Assembly: GCA_028752905.1 (NCBI GenBank)
Contig: JAQNBH010000004.1
Coordinates: 29,967,751-30,031,750, forward strand
Source: Cladorhizidae sp. MBARI D1340-BT2
Lineage: Eukaryota > Porifera > Demospongiae > Poecilosclerida > Cladorhizidae
Length of the DNA: 64,000 bases
Direction of reading: 5' to 3'
A model generated the notes under the pieces. It was not told the origin of the DNA. It was given only the letters and a program-made list of their open reading frames with translations, and made no database searches. Positions within the stretch are counted from its first letter, which is position 1; every line of letters begins with the position of its first letter. Both the position numbers and the translations under genes were made by a program. Shown in pieces: positions 31,290 to 44,415 of this stretch.

Positions 31290-31781
31290 GTACACACAAA
31301 GGGTTCAGTATACTGCCCACAAACAACTATGTATAAACAGTGTTTTATGCAGTTGGATGCAGTACAGTGCATGTGCATATGGAAATTATGGCATTTTGTG
31401 AGAAAAAAGGGGTGAACCTCACACAAATTGAAAAAGAAAATCGGGGAAAAATTTCTTTCTTTTTTTATTTCCTAAAATAACCACTTTTTTGGCTTCTTAA
31501 AATACCATTCTAAAGCAAAATCACTATATTAGTATACTTGTATACAAGGCAGCATGAATTGACACTAATCTATATAAAGGTTGGCATTGATAAAAAATGC
31601 AAAGACAATGCACACACAAAGAGAGGTGATGGCTAGCCATTCAAAAAGTGAAGAACAGCGTGTTCGTTCCAGTGCAATCCAATGTTAGCCCAACATTTCA
31701 ATTCATTTAAAACAAAAGTATGTAACTAGCACTTTATATTAATAAATGTTGGCACTGATGAACATAAGCTCATGAAACATG
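31290..31781. other. Unassigned interval
   Basis: A/T-rich; no gene recognised. It may include the 3' flank or terminus of the repeat that carries the following CXC gene. Confidence 0.5.
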
Positions 31782-34700
31782 TTACCATTTAAGAAAACTT
31801 AAACATTTCTGCTCAGTTGCCTGGCTCATCTTCATCATCATCATCGCATCACATGCGGTCACACATGAATTTGCACACCCTGATCCTTTACAGTTGCTAC
31901 ATTCAACAGAGCACTCAATGTCATGCTTCTTGCATGTGCACCCCAGACTGCTGCAGTCTGTCTTGTAGGTGCATCTGATGACCCAAAGGAGTTCCTGTGT
32001 AGATGATGGTAAGTCAGTTTGGACAGTGACAAGCCCTCTATCACTCTCTTTCCATCCCCATTCTTGTGGTGGCAGTAGTTCATCTATGGTTTCCTTCCAC
32101 TGCTGCACCTGGTAGTAGAAGCGAAGACTGTGGTACTTCGCTGCTGCCGAGTAGGTGGCAGACTCTGTGGCTGTACATGAGAAGTGCTAGTAGCCACCTT
32201 CTCACAAAAGCGCTTGTGTCGCAGTGAGTCGAGTCCTTTTCCAGGCTTTCCACTGTAGAGGCACAGCAAAGCATTATCTCCTGCTGACACAACCTCTGCT
32301 GTGGAAGCTGACTGTGTATCAAACACAGTGGCTTGCTCACGGAAGTCACCACTGGTTGTGAATTTCATTAGGGGAGCTCTTTTCCCAATGCCATAAAGGC
32401 GGGTGGTAGTGCACACCCAGCTATTGCATGGATGAAGAGGATTTGGGTGCACACACTGGGACCCAACTGCTGCTTGACAGCCTTGATGTTACAGACACAT
32501 GGCTTCTTCATGCTCTTCCTCAGCTCAGGTTTGAAGAAGAGGTCGTGTGACTTGAGGTTGGCGTGATATGAGGAGGACTAGCAGATCTGTATCATCACCA
32601 ATAAGGCTTAAAGCACAGTGTTTTTTGTGGTGGCAGACTCTACTCCTTTTTGCACTATTAGGAGATCAGCATCACACGGAGCATGGTACATCTGACAGTT
32701 CTTCTTATGTAGGCGACCACTGACCATGTTGATGAACTGCTGCTTGTTTGTTTTGTTTGCAAGTCTTTATTCATTGTAATAGGCATGTACTCATCCATGG
32801 TTACGGTTGCTTCAGTCCTCTAACCTGCTCGCCTGCGGTGTGTCATGTCTTTGGTGAATGTGCCCTGATAACCATCGAACATGACAACTGCCTCTTGATA
32901 CTTCCTTGTGACATACTCACTGTACAGCTTGCAGATATCCTTGTATGTGGATCTACGTGTCCATGGGATGCGCTGAACAAGTGCTCCACCATCCACCACA
33001 TACTGAACATGGCCTGTAACTCCTTGAAGGTCTGGTGTGTAGAGCGCACAGATAATATATGCTAGCACTGGCTTCTGTGGCTGTCGAAGGCAGCAGGGAG
33101 CTGTCAAACAGTGCAGGATGACTGCACAGCTTATACTTGAACATTGATGCCAAGTCTTGTGAAACTTTAGCAGCAATTGTTACATGCTGAAAAATTAGTT
33201 GAGGATCAATCTGCCCATCAATCTTCACTGAAGATTTTGTACTCATGGTGATAGCCTGATCCCTCTTCTTGAATGTGTACTCAGCTGTAGTCTGTCCATC
33301 CATGCTGGATAAGATGGTGTTTCTAATAGCCTTTGCCTTATCAACATTCACAGAAGGGTGCACATCAACCCCAGTCGAGACACTGTGCAAGCTTAGATCC
33401 GAACATAAGGGGTGTCTTTCTTGGAGATAGTTTAGAACTATGAGTCATGTCACATGCTTGTCTTGTATCTTTCATGTCCTTGTTCTGCTCGCCAGTGTTG
33501 TGGTTAACCCCTCTCAGCTCTTGCTGGCATTGTTGACTTCAGCACAAGCTGAAATGGAGAGCACCCAGGTCAAATGTTGCGGCTCCATTAACCCCCGCCC
33601 TCTCGTGAGGCCACCATTGGTTTTCATACTCCTCATAAGCACCTGCTCGATGATAAGATCTACTGACAGGCCAGCATATAGGCGATCACTTTGTCTGACA
33701 GAATGGAATCCCTCTCCAAATATCTGGTAGACATCTGGATGATACACCTAGAGCTTACACATTTGCTGCACATATATCCGAGAAGATTTTTGGTGTAGAG
33801 ATTGTGCCCAGATGCTGCCATGAAAGGAAAAATTTCTGATATTGCCTCAAGGTGCAGAGCTCTCAGAAACTTGCAAAGTGTATGTCTACCATATCCATGT
33901 ACTGCAACAAGAGGGCAGCAGTCCTGCTAGAGTATTTCAAGGATTCAGTTTGCTTTTCAGTAGTTCCTTTATTCTGAGCATCACATCTTCTCTGATCCCT
34001 CCATCAACTGTGAATAGAGGACAGAAACTTCAGTGTTTCCCTTTTACAACTCCAGCTGCGGTATCTTCCTCTAATGATATCTGTGCATGCCTTCCTAGGC
34101 TGCGGAGGGAGAGTTATACCAAGTGCATCAGACAGAATCAGGCCATTGAGGATGCCATCGATAAGGAGGTGTGCATGCACAGCCCATGCAATAGCCTTCC
34201 CTGTCATCATGTGCACCATGGCATTGGCTGCATAGATAAGCTCCATCACTTCCTGCAAACCAGTACCAGCCAACTAATCTCAGTGTGGACGCCCCAGGAC
34301 TATGTTTCTCAAATTGCTTCCCTCCGGCTCTGCTTCGATGATTAGCAGGGCCTTCCACCAGAGTCATTGATCAAATATGATGATTGGGAAGGCAGGCATG
34401 TTCACATAGATACTTCAGTGTGGGGTAGAGACATGTGGCATCATTGGGGCTCATGTCAATCATTGGAAGAAAGGCGAAGTATGATTTCCCTGGGTGAGTG
34501 CTATACTGTACAAACTTCATCATCCCAGACCATGCTGGCCTTGGTGAGGCAAACAGGATGGCTGTTTTCCATATGAGGTCCAGGTCTGCCGTCGGTTTCG
34601 ATGCCATCAGAGTAACAAGCTTCTGGTATGTCACTGCAAATGTTCAATGACTTTCTTCCCTGTGGAACAGGATTGGAACTCTCCCCACCATGGACACATC

Positions 34701-36055
34701 ACTTGGGGTGACCTTTGCTCTTTGGATGGGATTGCTGCTCTTGGTAGCTGGTGAAAGCAAGCAACCCCATGCCATGGAGATATTGTTGCCATCCAAAGTT
34801 CGAATGTTGTGGTCTACGTTGTCTGCGGCATATTGGACAAACCCCCCAGAGAAGCCAGGAATATCAGTTCCATGTGATATCACAGCATTATTCACAAATC
34901 TGTGCACCTCCTGCAGAATCTCAGCTGGTGAAGAGTATCGATTAGGAAGCGTGATGCAAAGCGGTGGTGCAGTTGGACCCCAAGCCCAATCTGAAGTAGC
35001 ACCACAATAACTCTTGGTCTGGTTGCCTGCATGATTGTCTGTCCAATGGAGGCAGTTTTCATGCCGATGTTTTTGCCAACAAGTAACCCTTTCAGTGGGT
35101 TCCTCTTCAGACTTTAGTGAGTCACAGTCAGGATATACTTTGTGGGATGTTTCCACAAATTTGATGTCATCTTTGATAAGTTTTGCAGCAGTTTCTATTA
35201 TCCTCTTCTTCGCTGTTTCGGGATCAGCTTCCCTGTGAGCATAAAAGTCCTGAAGGATTGCTTTGGCTGTTCTCCTGAATGTACTACATCTGGCTTCCCA
35301 TTTATGTTGGTTTCGATTATTCTGTCACTGAAATGTTCCCTGGGTTAGGACTGCATGTGTGTGTAGCCATATGCTTCAAGTTCTGAGTTCCATCCAGCTA
35401 ATGTTCATCGTAATTTTTTTCAAGGAAGCTCATAACTTCTAGAAAGGCATTGATTCTTTCTTTGTCTTGTGGTCAACCTAGTTGTGTTTCTTTGGGCCCC
35501 AGTTTCGCTGCTCTGATAATATGCTGGCATTCACTTCTTGGTACAGAAATTGATGCTGCACACTTGGTGATAGACTGCATCTGCAGCATGCAGGTCATGC
35601 ACATGCAGCAGATGGGCTTTCACTGTGGCTACCCAGGCATCTCCTCTTTCATCACAAGATTTCAAGATTGTGTCCTTGAACTCAATCGCCCTAACTGGGA
35701 ATACAGGCACACCAGAACTCTTCCTCTTGGTTCCAACATGCGCTGACCTCCCACAGAACAGACAGTCTCTGTCATAATTGAACTCATGCAGAGCTGAGCG
35801 TAAAACACGGCTGTCAATTTCCGTATCATATTTTGTTCTTGTTCCTTCTCCTTCAGTGCTTTCACTATTTTCTGTGGGGTTGGTATATTTCTTGCAGCAG
35901 TCTTGATGAACCACTTCCCCAGGTGATGTATGGATGACATCCTTTCTAGATGTACTTGCTTGGTTGATGGCATCACTTCCCTTTTCACTAAGGAAAGTGT
36001 ACTTGCACTTTGGAAATATGAGAAGAAAAAGTGAGTTCATAGTCTTGCACTGCAC
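31782..36055 (-). pseudogene. CXC-domain repeat protein (copy 2, different family from copy 1)
   Basis: Conserved blocks appear in order along the minus strand in several frames. First is an N-terminal segment with CLFCGRSAHVGTKRK and VKAHLLHVHDLHAADAVYH (36055-35531). Then come FVQYAADNVDHNIRTLDGNN (about 34900-34800), YFAFLPMIDMSPNDATCLY (about 34450), ELIYAANAMVHMMTGKAIA (about 34200), and YAGLSVDLIIEQVLMRSMKT (about 33650). FKYKLCSHPALFDSSLL (about 33100), VQYVVDGGALVQRIPW to VVMFDGYQGTFTKDMTHRR (about 33000-32830), and SGKPGKGLDSLRHKRFCEK (about 32230) follow. The C-terminal CXC-like end is LPPQEWGWKESDRG, CSSLGCTCKKHDIECSVEC (32060-31880). The order and content match repeat-borne invertebrate proteins known to me. 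Stops (two at about 34290-34365) and frameshifts throughout show decay. No terminal repeats were identified. Confidence 0.7.
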
Positions 36056-39000
36056 TATAATTCAACAGAAACAAGTCAATTATAGGACAATGTTGTGCTC
36101 TATCCATAGATAGTAGCTAAATAGGCTCTAGTTCTAGTATAACTAGAGTACATATTCTAAAGCTTCAAAGTTGAGTAAGTGTATTCTAGACTCCATTGTA
36201 AAGACTTGTTGTACCCAAAACTATCCTAAAAGGCAATGAATACTGTTTTTTATTTCATATTAGTGATTCTTATGGTATTCTACATAGGGTTATAGATCTT
36301 TAGCATAAGTTTGGGATAAGTTATAGTTGATTGAAAAATGTCTACTAGAGATAGTTCTTTCAGTAAATCACACTACAATTGTCTGTTGTATAGTGCATCT
36401 ACAAGTCTTATCAGCTTCTTTTCCAAAAAAAGATCAGGACCTTGCCTAACCTTCCTTCTCTGTGTAACTTCCATTTAGGCAGACATGCAAGTTAAAGCAA
36501 TTGCCACTACACTCCTTTCCTGAACACAACCATGTGAATTCTACTTGTAAAAACTGCTTCACATATCTAGAAATTTCACTTATCCAAACACCCATAGAGT
36601 TTGGATATGGATACATCACACAGCTGAAAGTTTTGTTCAATGCTCTGAAACATGCAACACTCCTGTATACTAATAGATAGTGATAGCTAGGTATTAGAGC
36701 AGTGGCCATAAAAGAAATTAAGAAGCTATAAATAACTGTCTAGCTACAGTGGGTAGAATGAGAGTACCAGGCAACATTAATCAACTTTGTAAAGTTCAGT
36801 GACCTATGCCTTCCCCCAATGCACCCACCAATTGTTCATTGTGAGGATACCAACAGCAAGCCTGTCGCAAGCATTGTTCTAATCTGTTGTTAACACTCTC
36901 ACTGACATCATCATATGATATGAGCACCAATGGTCGCTGGTAATGAAATCAAAAAAATTCAATTGTTCATGTAGAAAATATGAAAAAATACCTGAGCATG
37001 CTCAGAGCATTTACTTATCACTGTTAGAAGTATAAGCAATGTACACCTTCGGTTACTATGATAAACATCAAATCAAATTTCACTTCCAGTTCCTGAATGG
37101 CTTGTTCGTTAAATGATCAACTTTTTCTAGAAGACTATAGCCTGTTGGGAGAGACAGCAATGGATATGAGGAAGAAAGTACCTATGCTTACCTTGCAGCT
37201 CTGAAATCAATTTTAATGCCTAACAGCCATAAGGTGAGCAGTTGTCAATGATGTTGTAGCCAGGCTTGTTCCTGCACTATTTAGTGAAGATACTGATGGC
37301 ATCGATGATCAGCATGACTTGTCCTAAGATAGGTGATGATGAATAAATGTAATGATAGATCATATATAAAGCTAGGTGGTTTATAAAACCTTTACCTAAG
37401 AATTTCAACTTAGCTATTACTAATACTTCTGACAATATTCGTCACCATTCTAATTCGTTCAACTCCAATGAGTGAGTTAGAGACATTGGAAACTATCCCA
37501 TCATAATATTGATGGAATAGTAGCTTTCTCAATACTCTGACGAGTCCAAATAACAGGTAATTTATTTCCTGCTAATCTGGGCTATAGTCGAGCCATTTCG
37601 ACAAGCCAATCTGTTGTTTTTGGATGTTAGAGGTTCATGGACTATAGATGAGCCTTCCAGTAACTGTTAGTGGCAGAAAAACTCTAGCATCATCTTCAGC
37701 ATTCTCCTTCATGTGAACCAAATGCTCCCTCCATCTACGTCTGGCATACAGTGACAACACGAAAGAATGGCATACTTTATCTCATCCCTGAAAGTTAATT
37801 CGGATAGGTTTTGATTACAGTCCATACTGAACCAGAACTTTTCAGTGTGTCATCTTCTGAGTACAGTGTTTCTTGTGCAAATCGCATGTTTGAGCATATC
37901 CGTACAAGGACATGTTTGATCCTGGCTGCATTTTAAGAAAGTCGTCTGCATGTGTTCTTTGACATTTTTGTCCGGAAATAATGTTCAAAACCCTCAGACA
38001 AAATGAACTCTAGTATTTATTCTCAATTGTACTACTTTATTAAATATGGCTATCCACTTTAGAATTCTGCAATGCCTAACCAGAAAATGGATATTTCCTC
38101 CCTCGAGGTCCTTCAATACTATTTGCTCTCGAACTGTTTTTCCCAAATTTCAACAATACAAAAATGGATTAAAAAAACAGAACATTATCTACTCAATACC
38201 AGATCATTAACCCACAAATGCCCAGTAGACCGCCTATATTTATCCAATAATCATAAAACCCTCACCTCCGGATTTATTGGAGGAGGACAAGAAAATGAAA
38301 AACAATTACAACTACCATCATGAACAGTCAGATATTCACCGCTGTTTCAGGAAGCTTTTCTGCGGAGGAAAGCTCCAGAATCATATATGCTTATCATGAA
38401 TCCTTCACCTTTGGAAAACAGGGAGTCATAGATGGATCTCTTTGCCATATGTTTTGTTGTAGACTTAGAGTAAAGTATATAGTCATTTGTAGCTTTTGTT
38501 TATTTCCCTCAATTCAGCTGTCATCAGAAGCTCATTGCATTTACATTATAATGATTTGATAGTTTGAGCTTATTCATGGAAAAGGTTAAAGTTATCAGCT
38601 GTTCTAGACGAAGAAATTGCAACATCTGTTATAAATAACTTCATTATTAGTCATGACCTATTAATCCAGTATCGATGATGTCATGTTGCATCTTACAAAG
38701 GTGATGTGCTGATATTCTACAGTTGTTGATATATGAAAAAAGAGATATATCTACTTGAACACCCGGTCTAGCCTTGGGGAGATTGGTACAGAGAAGGTCA
38801 CTGGTGTTGGGACCAGCTGGGACAGAGGAAAGGTGTTGGGTGGAATGTGGTCATGTACACACTCCCTGTAGTTACCTAGCAAACACAGAATAAATCATAT
38901 AAACCGTTTGGTGCCAATAAATGGCAGCTAACGCAATTTGCTACAGGCTCTTTCTGATTCTCACTCAAAACACGATTTGCAAGTTGGCTATTTACAGTGA

Positions 39001-39628
39001 GTCTATATGCTCCATTTTACAAGAAGTCTTACTATAAACTCTCATTGTTCATTGCCCACTTCTAACCACAACCTGCGGCCATAAAACCAGCGCTTAACTA
39101 CTAATCAAACACCCTGCTAAATAATGCACACCGACATTGAAATTGAATTATTTTTATGCACTGATGTAGAATAGAGTAGCTAGTCTCTTGCATCAGCAGA
39201 AAAGCAGTAATCAAAATTAGAGCCACACTAAAGAGACCCTCTTGAACAGATTTACGAAAACTACTACTCTCTCTCTCCCTCTCTCTCTCTCTCAAGACAA
39301 AGAAAGGAGCTATCACTGCCCCAACAAACTGATTTCGCTCATAAGAATCTCTCTGTCTACAAAATGGTTTGAAAACACTTCATGAGGGAAGGTGGTTAGC
39401 AAAAGATGAGAACAAATCTTGTGACAGGCCACTGCTAGCATGAGAAAGATACAGTATAATAATGAGGTTCAGCTGACGGCAACACATTGGCTAAAAAACT
39501 GATTAAGACAAAAAAGCTTTGCAACTTCAGAGACCATGGAGGAGGAGTTACCTGCTAGTCACAGTAGCTAAAAATTTTACAAAGGACTTGGAATCCTCAA
39601 ATAAGCAGCAAGAAGCTCGCCATTAACC
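36056..39628. other. Unassigned interval
   Basis: No family recognised in any frame; reading frames are under 90 codons. It may be host intergenic or intronic DNA or unrecognised repeat. Confidence 0.5.
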
Positions 39629-39721
39629 TATAGCCTAATAATGGGCATGGTGGTGCTGGTCTGCTTGCCTCATTGGTATAGCCTAATCATGGGCATGGTG
39701 GTGCTGGTCTGCTCTCATTGG
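39629..39721. repeat. Tandem duplication, about 48-bp unit, two copies
   Basis: TATAGCCTAATxATGGGCAT... is present at 39629 and again at 39677; the second copy is 3 bases shorter. Confidence 0.9.
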
Positions 39722-40490
39722 TCTATTAAAGTCCTCACAAAGAAGCTAATACATGTGTTCATAACCAACATCCTTCTCTATGATGACTAAATCAGACAGT
39801 GAGACACCATAAGGACGACTAACAAAGGTGGTTCATAACCCCGTGCAAAAGGGAATTCAAGAGTTTGGCTTAACTACCAGAGTTAATGATATATCACTCT
39901 CCACGGCTATCTGCGTGACGGTTGATCTGGACAAGGCTAACTCTATAGCACAATACTGTGCTGATTTATACAGACAGAGCTGACTTGACATTGTGATGAT
40001 ATCATGTCGACACAGCTAATGGTGTGGAATTAACTGTGTAAAGATGAACCACTAACAGTGTTAGTTTCAACAGGATTTTTGAAGAGTGTAGACCTAAAAA
40101 GCGATTGTGAGGTCTATGATAAAGACAAGATATGAGTAAGACCTGGAGGGGTAAATTTGTAAATAAATTGGCAAGTGTGGCTGTTTCATTATGACCTTCC
40201 TCCAATTTTTGTTTGGTCTGATGCAGCTGCCAATAATACTAGGTAGCGGTGAGGATGTGCTCAACTGTAAACAATACTCCATCCCTTCACATTGTTTATA
40301 TCTAGACCAGCCCTATGACCAATTTTTCTACCTTTTCTCGACAATATAAACTGAATTGTAACAAAGCTGGAAGTGTCTTGATGTGCATAATGATTACCTC
40401 GCTTGTACGCTGTAGATGAAATCCCAAAGTTATAAAGTCAGAGGACGATACAATTCCACTATCAAATCCCTTGCCTGCCACATTAACTAG

Positions 40491-42003
40491 AGAAGGTTAC
40501 ATTGCTCAAGCAAAAGCAAACACATGTGTCTGAGGTGGCTTCATTATGCTGCGGTAAGCATTACCCATATAGAGATGACTTCGTGTATGTGGGCCATTCA
40601 GTTATAGAAAAGTACCCTGTCTTCAAGCCCAAAAAATGGAAATCTTTAAGTAAGTTACTACCTTTTATGAGTCTCACCATGTGTACATGCATAGTGTTTT
40701 ACATGGTGTTATGGTACACAGCATAATGAACGGGTTCAAAGAGTTCTGTTGTGATAAGAGATAAGAAACCTAGATTGACACCATCTAAACCAAAGGGTAA
40801 ACTTGTGTGTAACTTCTTGATTGCATTCTGGTGGCAATATATGGATATGACTGTGTGTTGTACATGTCGCTATGACCTGTGTTGCCTGTACAATATTGAG
40901 TTTGTGTAGTGTGTATCTGTCTGAACAGACACTGGGTTTGTATGATGCATCTGTCTGTACAACACTGGGTCTGTGCAACCTGTTACCAATTAATTTTATG
41001 GTAATCTGTTATACATGCATTTATTTATAACATGCACAGTTTTTTGGAGGTGACAAGATCAGGTGATCGCGTGGAATAAGAAAGTCCGTGAGTCAACCAG
41101 TTCCATTTCCAGGGGAAGAGAATGTGACATATCTACCAAAACTCTATACAGGTACATTGAAAGGAATTTTTCCCCCCCAAGTACATATTACAGGTGCAAT
41201 TCAAGAAAATAAAATGGGATATTATTAAACGTTCCTTCGCCATTATTTTCCAGATTTCCATTCTTGCAAGAAGCTGAGACTTGTAAGTCACTTATCAGGT
41301 CAGAATTTCTAACCACTACACCAGAACATCAATTAATTTTGGTGAATGTCTGTGTGTAATTAGTAATTTCTTGTTAGTGCTTGTCCTTCTGCTGACTTAT
41401 GCTCACGGTAGTTTTTGTCTGACTGAAATGCAGCTAATTATGGGTGACAAGAAATTGAAAGCTCTTACAAAGGAGCATTGGACCCAAATTCCAGAGTAAG
41501 CGAAGATCGAAGCACAACACAAGACAGGACTTTATGATGTGCTACATGATCTGCAGTGTCATAGTGGGGAAAAAATCAGGGGTGGGGGTGAAATATATAA
41601 TATGGATTATGTGTGTCCACTATTGGTATAGGAATACCAAAGTACACTTCTTGCTCTGACAGTTCTACCTCTTCTGCAATGTGGTGCCCGAAGCAGATCG
41701 GATCCCAACAAAGTTATGAGGTGAAGTTTTGTAGATGAGAACCCCCGTAATTGTTACAAGGGTATAGTATATAGTATTCATATAGGAACTGATCCTTTGT
41801 GCTATGAAGGCTTATTATTTAGCCACATGCATAACACAGTGTTACAGCATGGAGTTTTCATTACTGACGAACTTTTTTGACCATGACCTTTTTTTCTACC
41901 CAGGATCGTACAGATGTTAAGTCAGTTGTCATGGAAGTCCGTAACCTTGCTCCTTATGTGCCAGAGGGAGCTTCGAGAGTGCTATGCAAGCCTTCATCGC
42001 TGA
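40491..42003 (+). CDS. Spliced gene of unknown function (at least four exons)
   Basis: Four segments with consensus splice signals join in one frame. They are 40491-40649 (acceptor AACTAG, donor GTAAGT), 41254-41282 (29 nt; acceptor TTATTTTCCAG, donor GTAAGT), 41434-41495 (acceptor GAAATGCAG, donor GTAAGC) and 41904-42003 (acceptor TTTCTACCCAG, stop TGA 42001-42003). The product contains YVGHSVIEKYPVFKPKKWK and, across the last junction, a helical segment around LTKEHWTQIPEIVQMLSQ. I recognise no domain, signal peptide or membrane span. The 5' exon or exons and start codon are not resolved. The second copy at 60380-61630 has the same exon layout but with stops, so splicing is supported by comparison while function is not. 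It could itself be a repeat-borne gene. Confidence 0.45.
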
Positions 42004-42277
42004 AGAAGAAAAAATAGTTTCAGAAGTTTTATGTTTTGAGGATATTCTGTTTCTGCTTTGGATATTCAATATTCTGTAGGTGTTGTATTTATGGAAGTGC
42101 TCATCCTTCAGTTCCCCTCACAAAAAACATGAATAATTGTGAAACACTCACCGGTGTAACAATAATTTATTTATGAATGAGATTTTGTATCATCATAGTT
42201 AACCTTATGTCATTTTAGTTTGTAAACAGCAGTTTTTCTGGCATCTTTCATTCTTCCATGGGTGTGGTGATACTTGA

Positions 42278-42456
42278 TTTTGATGTGTAATACACACAGA
42301 AAACAGTGTGTTTTTCACGCTATAAGTAGCATATACTGCATGCTATTAGTAGGGTGTTCTGTAATGCTTCAATATTGAGTGAGTAAAGCACACTCAAAAT
42401 TAGTTTGTATATAACGACAGGCTAGCACACTCTATTAATTGGTGTGCATTGCACAC
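42278..42456. repeat. Small palindromic MITE-like element (copy 1)
   Basis: Bounded by GTGTGTAATACACAC on the left and GTGTGCATTGCACAC on the right, each itself a near-palindrome, with internal CACACT/AGTGTG units. The corresponding element is at about 61908-62056; a related one lies at 58735-58870. No coding capacity. Confidence 0.5.
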
Positions 42457-42476
42457 TTATAATTTTTTACAGTGTA

Positions 42477-44100
42477 GCGACTTCTATATCTTCAAGTGCT
42501 TTGATAAATGTCCTGACCATGTAATAGGCTTATTTCCCATACCATTCAGCCAGATTTCAATGGTCCTGCTACATTTGTCTTCGGGGCTGCTGCCAAGCCC
42601 ATTCCATTCAATGTCTACAATTTCTGGAGGAATTCCCAGTACCATACCAGACGCATAACAGTTGGTAATAACATTTCGAATGATTTGAAACGATCCTGAT
42701 TTATGACTGCATCGAGAGTAATCGCATCAAAAGTTATGCATTTCACGAATGAGTGATGAAGAGTCCAAAGATCTGGTTTCAGGCTTTGTGAAATAGTAAA
42801 GGGATTGTCAGTATGTACTGGTGTGAAGTCCGTGAGTCTCTCTTGAAGCGGAAATTAGGAAGTAGTTTATAACTAAGCCAAGGAGGAGGATTGCCAGAAA
42901 AGTAGCCAGTGTTTGCTTGAAAATACCAGGAAACTTACTAGGTGGCACTAAATTCACACAAGAGTGAATAACAATAATGGTCAGTACAATATTTACGGAA
43001 TCATCTCAATAGCAAAACACAGATATAGAGTTTATTTAATCTAAGTATATGTATGTAGCTATGCTTTCTTTTTACTTCTTGCCATCTAGCAAATACAAAA
43101 GATGGAATGTGACAAAATGAGTCCAACTCAATAGTTACTGGAATTTTGGAAATGCTGTTTTAAGTGTTCGTTATTTGGGCAATATGGCAATAATTATAGA
43201 TAACCACGATCCAATAATACTGACCCTCATCTTGATGTGACATTAGCAGCTGCTCTAAGTAACTAGCTTTCAGCATGGAAATAGTGTGCTGTATTGAGAT
43301 TTAGCAACTACAATGAAAACAAGACACAAAAATACAAGTGGCTAGTGTGGTAAATCTACATCTTGTGTATAAGGTAGGTTTGTTTTGTCCTAACAGGCAT
43401 CCAGCATCAAACTAAGAGACCAAGTGGAGATACCTAGCTTCAGTTCGAGACATTTTTATTTTAATCTATTCCTCGCCACGCCAATACCATCAAATTGTAC
43501 ATAAACGAATTCCTATGGACACACTTCCATCAGAACTTCGATCCAGTTGACTCATGTACCTACCACTATCAATGCCCCTGCAGTAAATGTCTGCATTCCT
43601 CTAGCATAACTAACTTTAAGTCAACACTGAACCATTACAAGGATATATCCTCCTAATATTCCTAATATGAACCTGCTGCCTGGCTAAATATTTTATAAAC
43701 AAAATTCAAGACCATATTTGAATATACTTGGTCAAGACACTTGATACACTGGGGTTGAGGTTGAACTAGCAGCAAGAAACTAAAACCAAGAAATAAGATT
43801 AGGGGAGAGTGGGAATTAATAAACATAAAGGTTATTTTTAGCTGATTTATATGGTACATTTATCAGGTTTTGGTGTGTTGGCCAATATTTCGACTGAATG
43901 CTTCGGTCTTCATCAAGAAGAATGGAAGGAGAAAAAAAGCACAGGGAAATGCCTATTATAGCCGATTACCAGTGTATGCTACTGATAATGGAATTTTTGG
44001 ACCGCACGTTCTTAGCTTTGTCACCTGTAGCAGCAACCAACTGGAGTTCAATTTTTGGTAGAATTGGAATTTTGAATATTCGAAGTCCCACTTCTGGGAA
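42477..44100 (-). repeat. Duplicated block B, copy 1 (inserted in block A/C)
   Basis: Matches 57129-58685 along its length. GTA flanks it on both sides (42474-42476 and 44101-44103). The other locus shows A joined directly to C at CAGTGTATTAGTAAATATCG. It begins within the coding region of the death-domain gene (at the RNLYVLVED part), so this copy is truncated at its 3' gene end. Confidence 0.7.
42480..42957 (-). pseudogene. Death-domain protein, decayed copy
   Basis: The minus strand resembles the intact exon at 57087-57583. A membrane-span-like stretch (LATFLAILLLGLVINYF) and the death-domain part (IPPEIVDIEWNGLGS, EIWLNGMGNKPITW) are recognisable, but only in different frames with stops between. 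The last residues are missing because the block ends here. Near 43859-43700 the minus strand has a signal-peptide-like stretch (ILFLGFSFLLLVQPQPQC) that may be a first exon. Confidence 0.65.
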
Positions 44101-44415
44101 GTATTAGTAAATATCGCCAAAAATTGAGCAAGTACACACTAATCATCTGCAATTCATTGCACTCCACATGCTGACCATCAGCAGAACTAGGCTAAAATTG
44201 TCACTTCTATAATTTATTGTCTTCTAAAATAAAAAAAGTATGAATGGGTGCTTTACTTGAATGGGTAATAATATCACTCGAAAAAGCAAAGAGTAACATT
44301 GACTTAATATCTGAATATGAAATATTTGCGCAAGTAATTCAGTTCCATTGATAGACGCCATCTGTTTGCATGCAGAGTCCACCCACTCCAATCCTTATGT
44401 TGAGTGTTTCACTTT
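44101..44415 (+). repeat. Duplicated block C, copy 1
   Basis: Matches about 62064-62430 (TATTAGTAAATATCGCC through the CATGCAGAGTCCACCCA stretch). It is cut at its right side by gypsy remnant 3. Confidence 0.7.

Larger units (their letters stand above)
40061..42476 (+). repeat. Duplicated block A, copy 1
   Basis: Matches 59926 to about 62063 in the same orientation, starting at TTAGTTTCAACAGGATTTT. It carries the small spliced gene described separately and ends with a palindromic GTGTG-type element. In the other copy block A runs straight into block C; here block B interrupts. Confidence 0.75.

Noticed and set aside
40002..40282. Minus-strand 62-67 codon frames shared with 59930-60110
   Set aside because: Shared because the block is duplicated; the plus-strand splice model and lack of any recognisable domain do not support a minus-strand gene.
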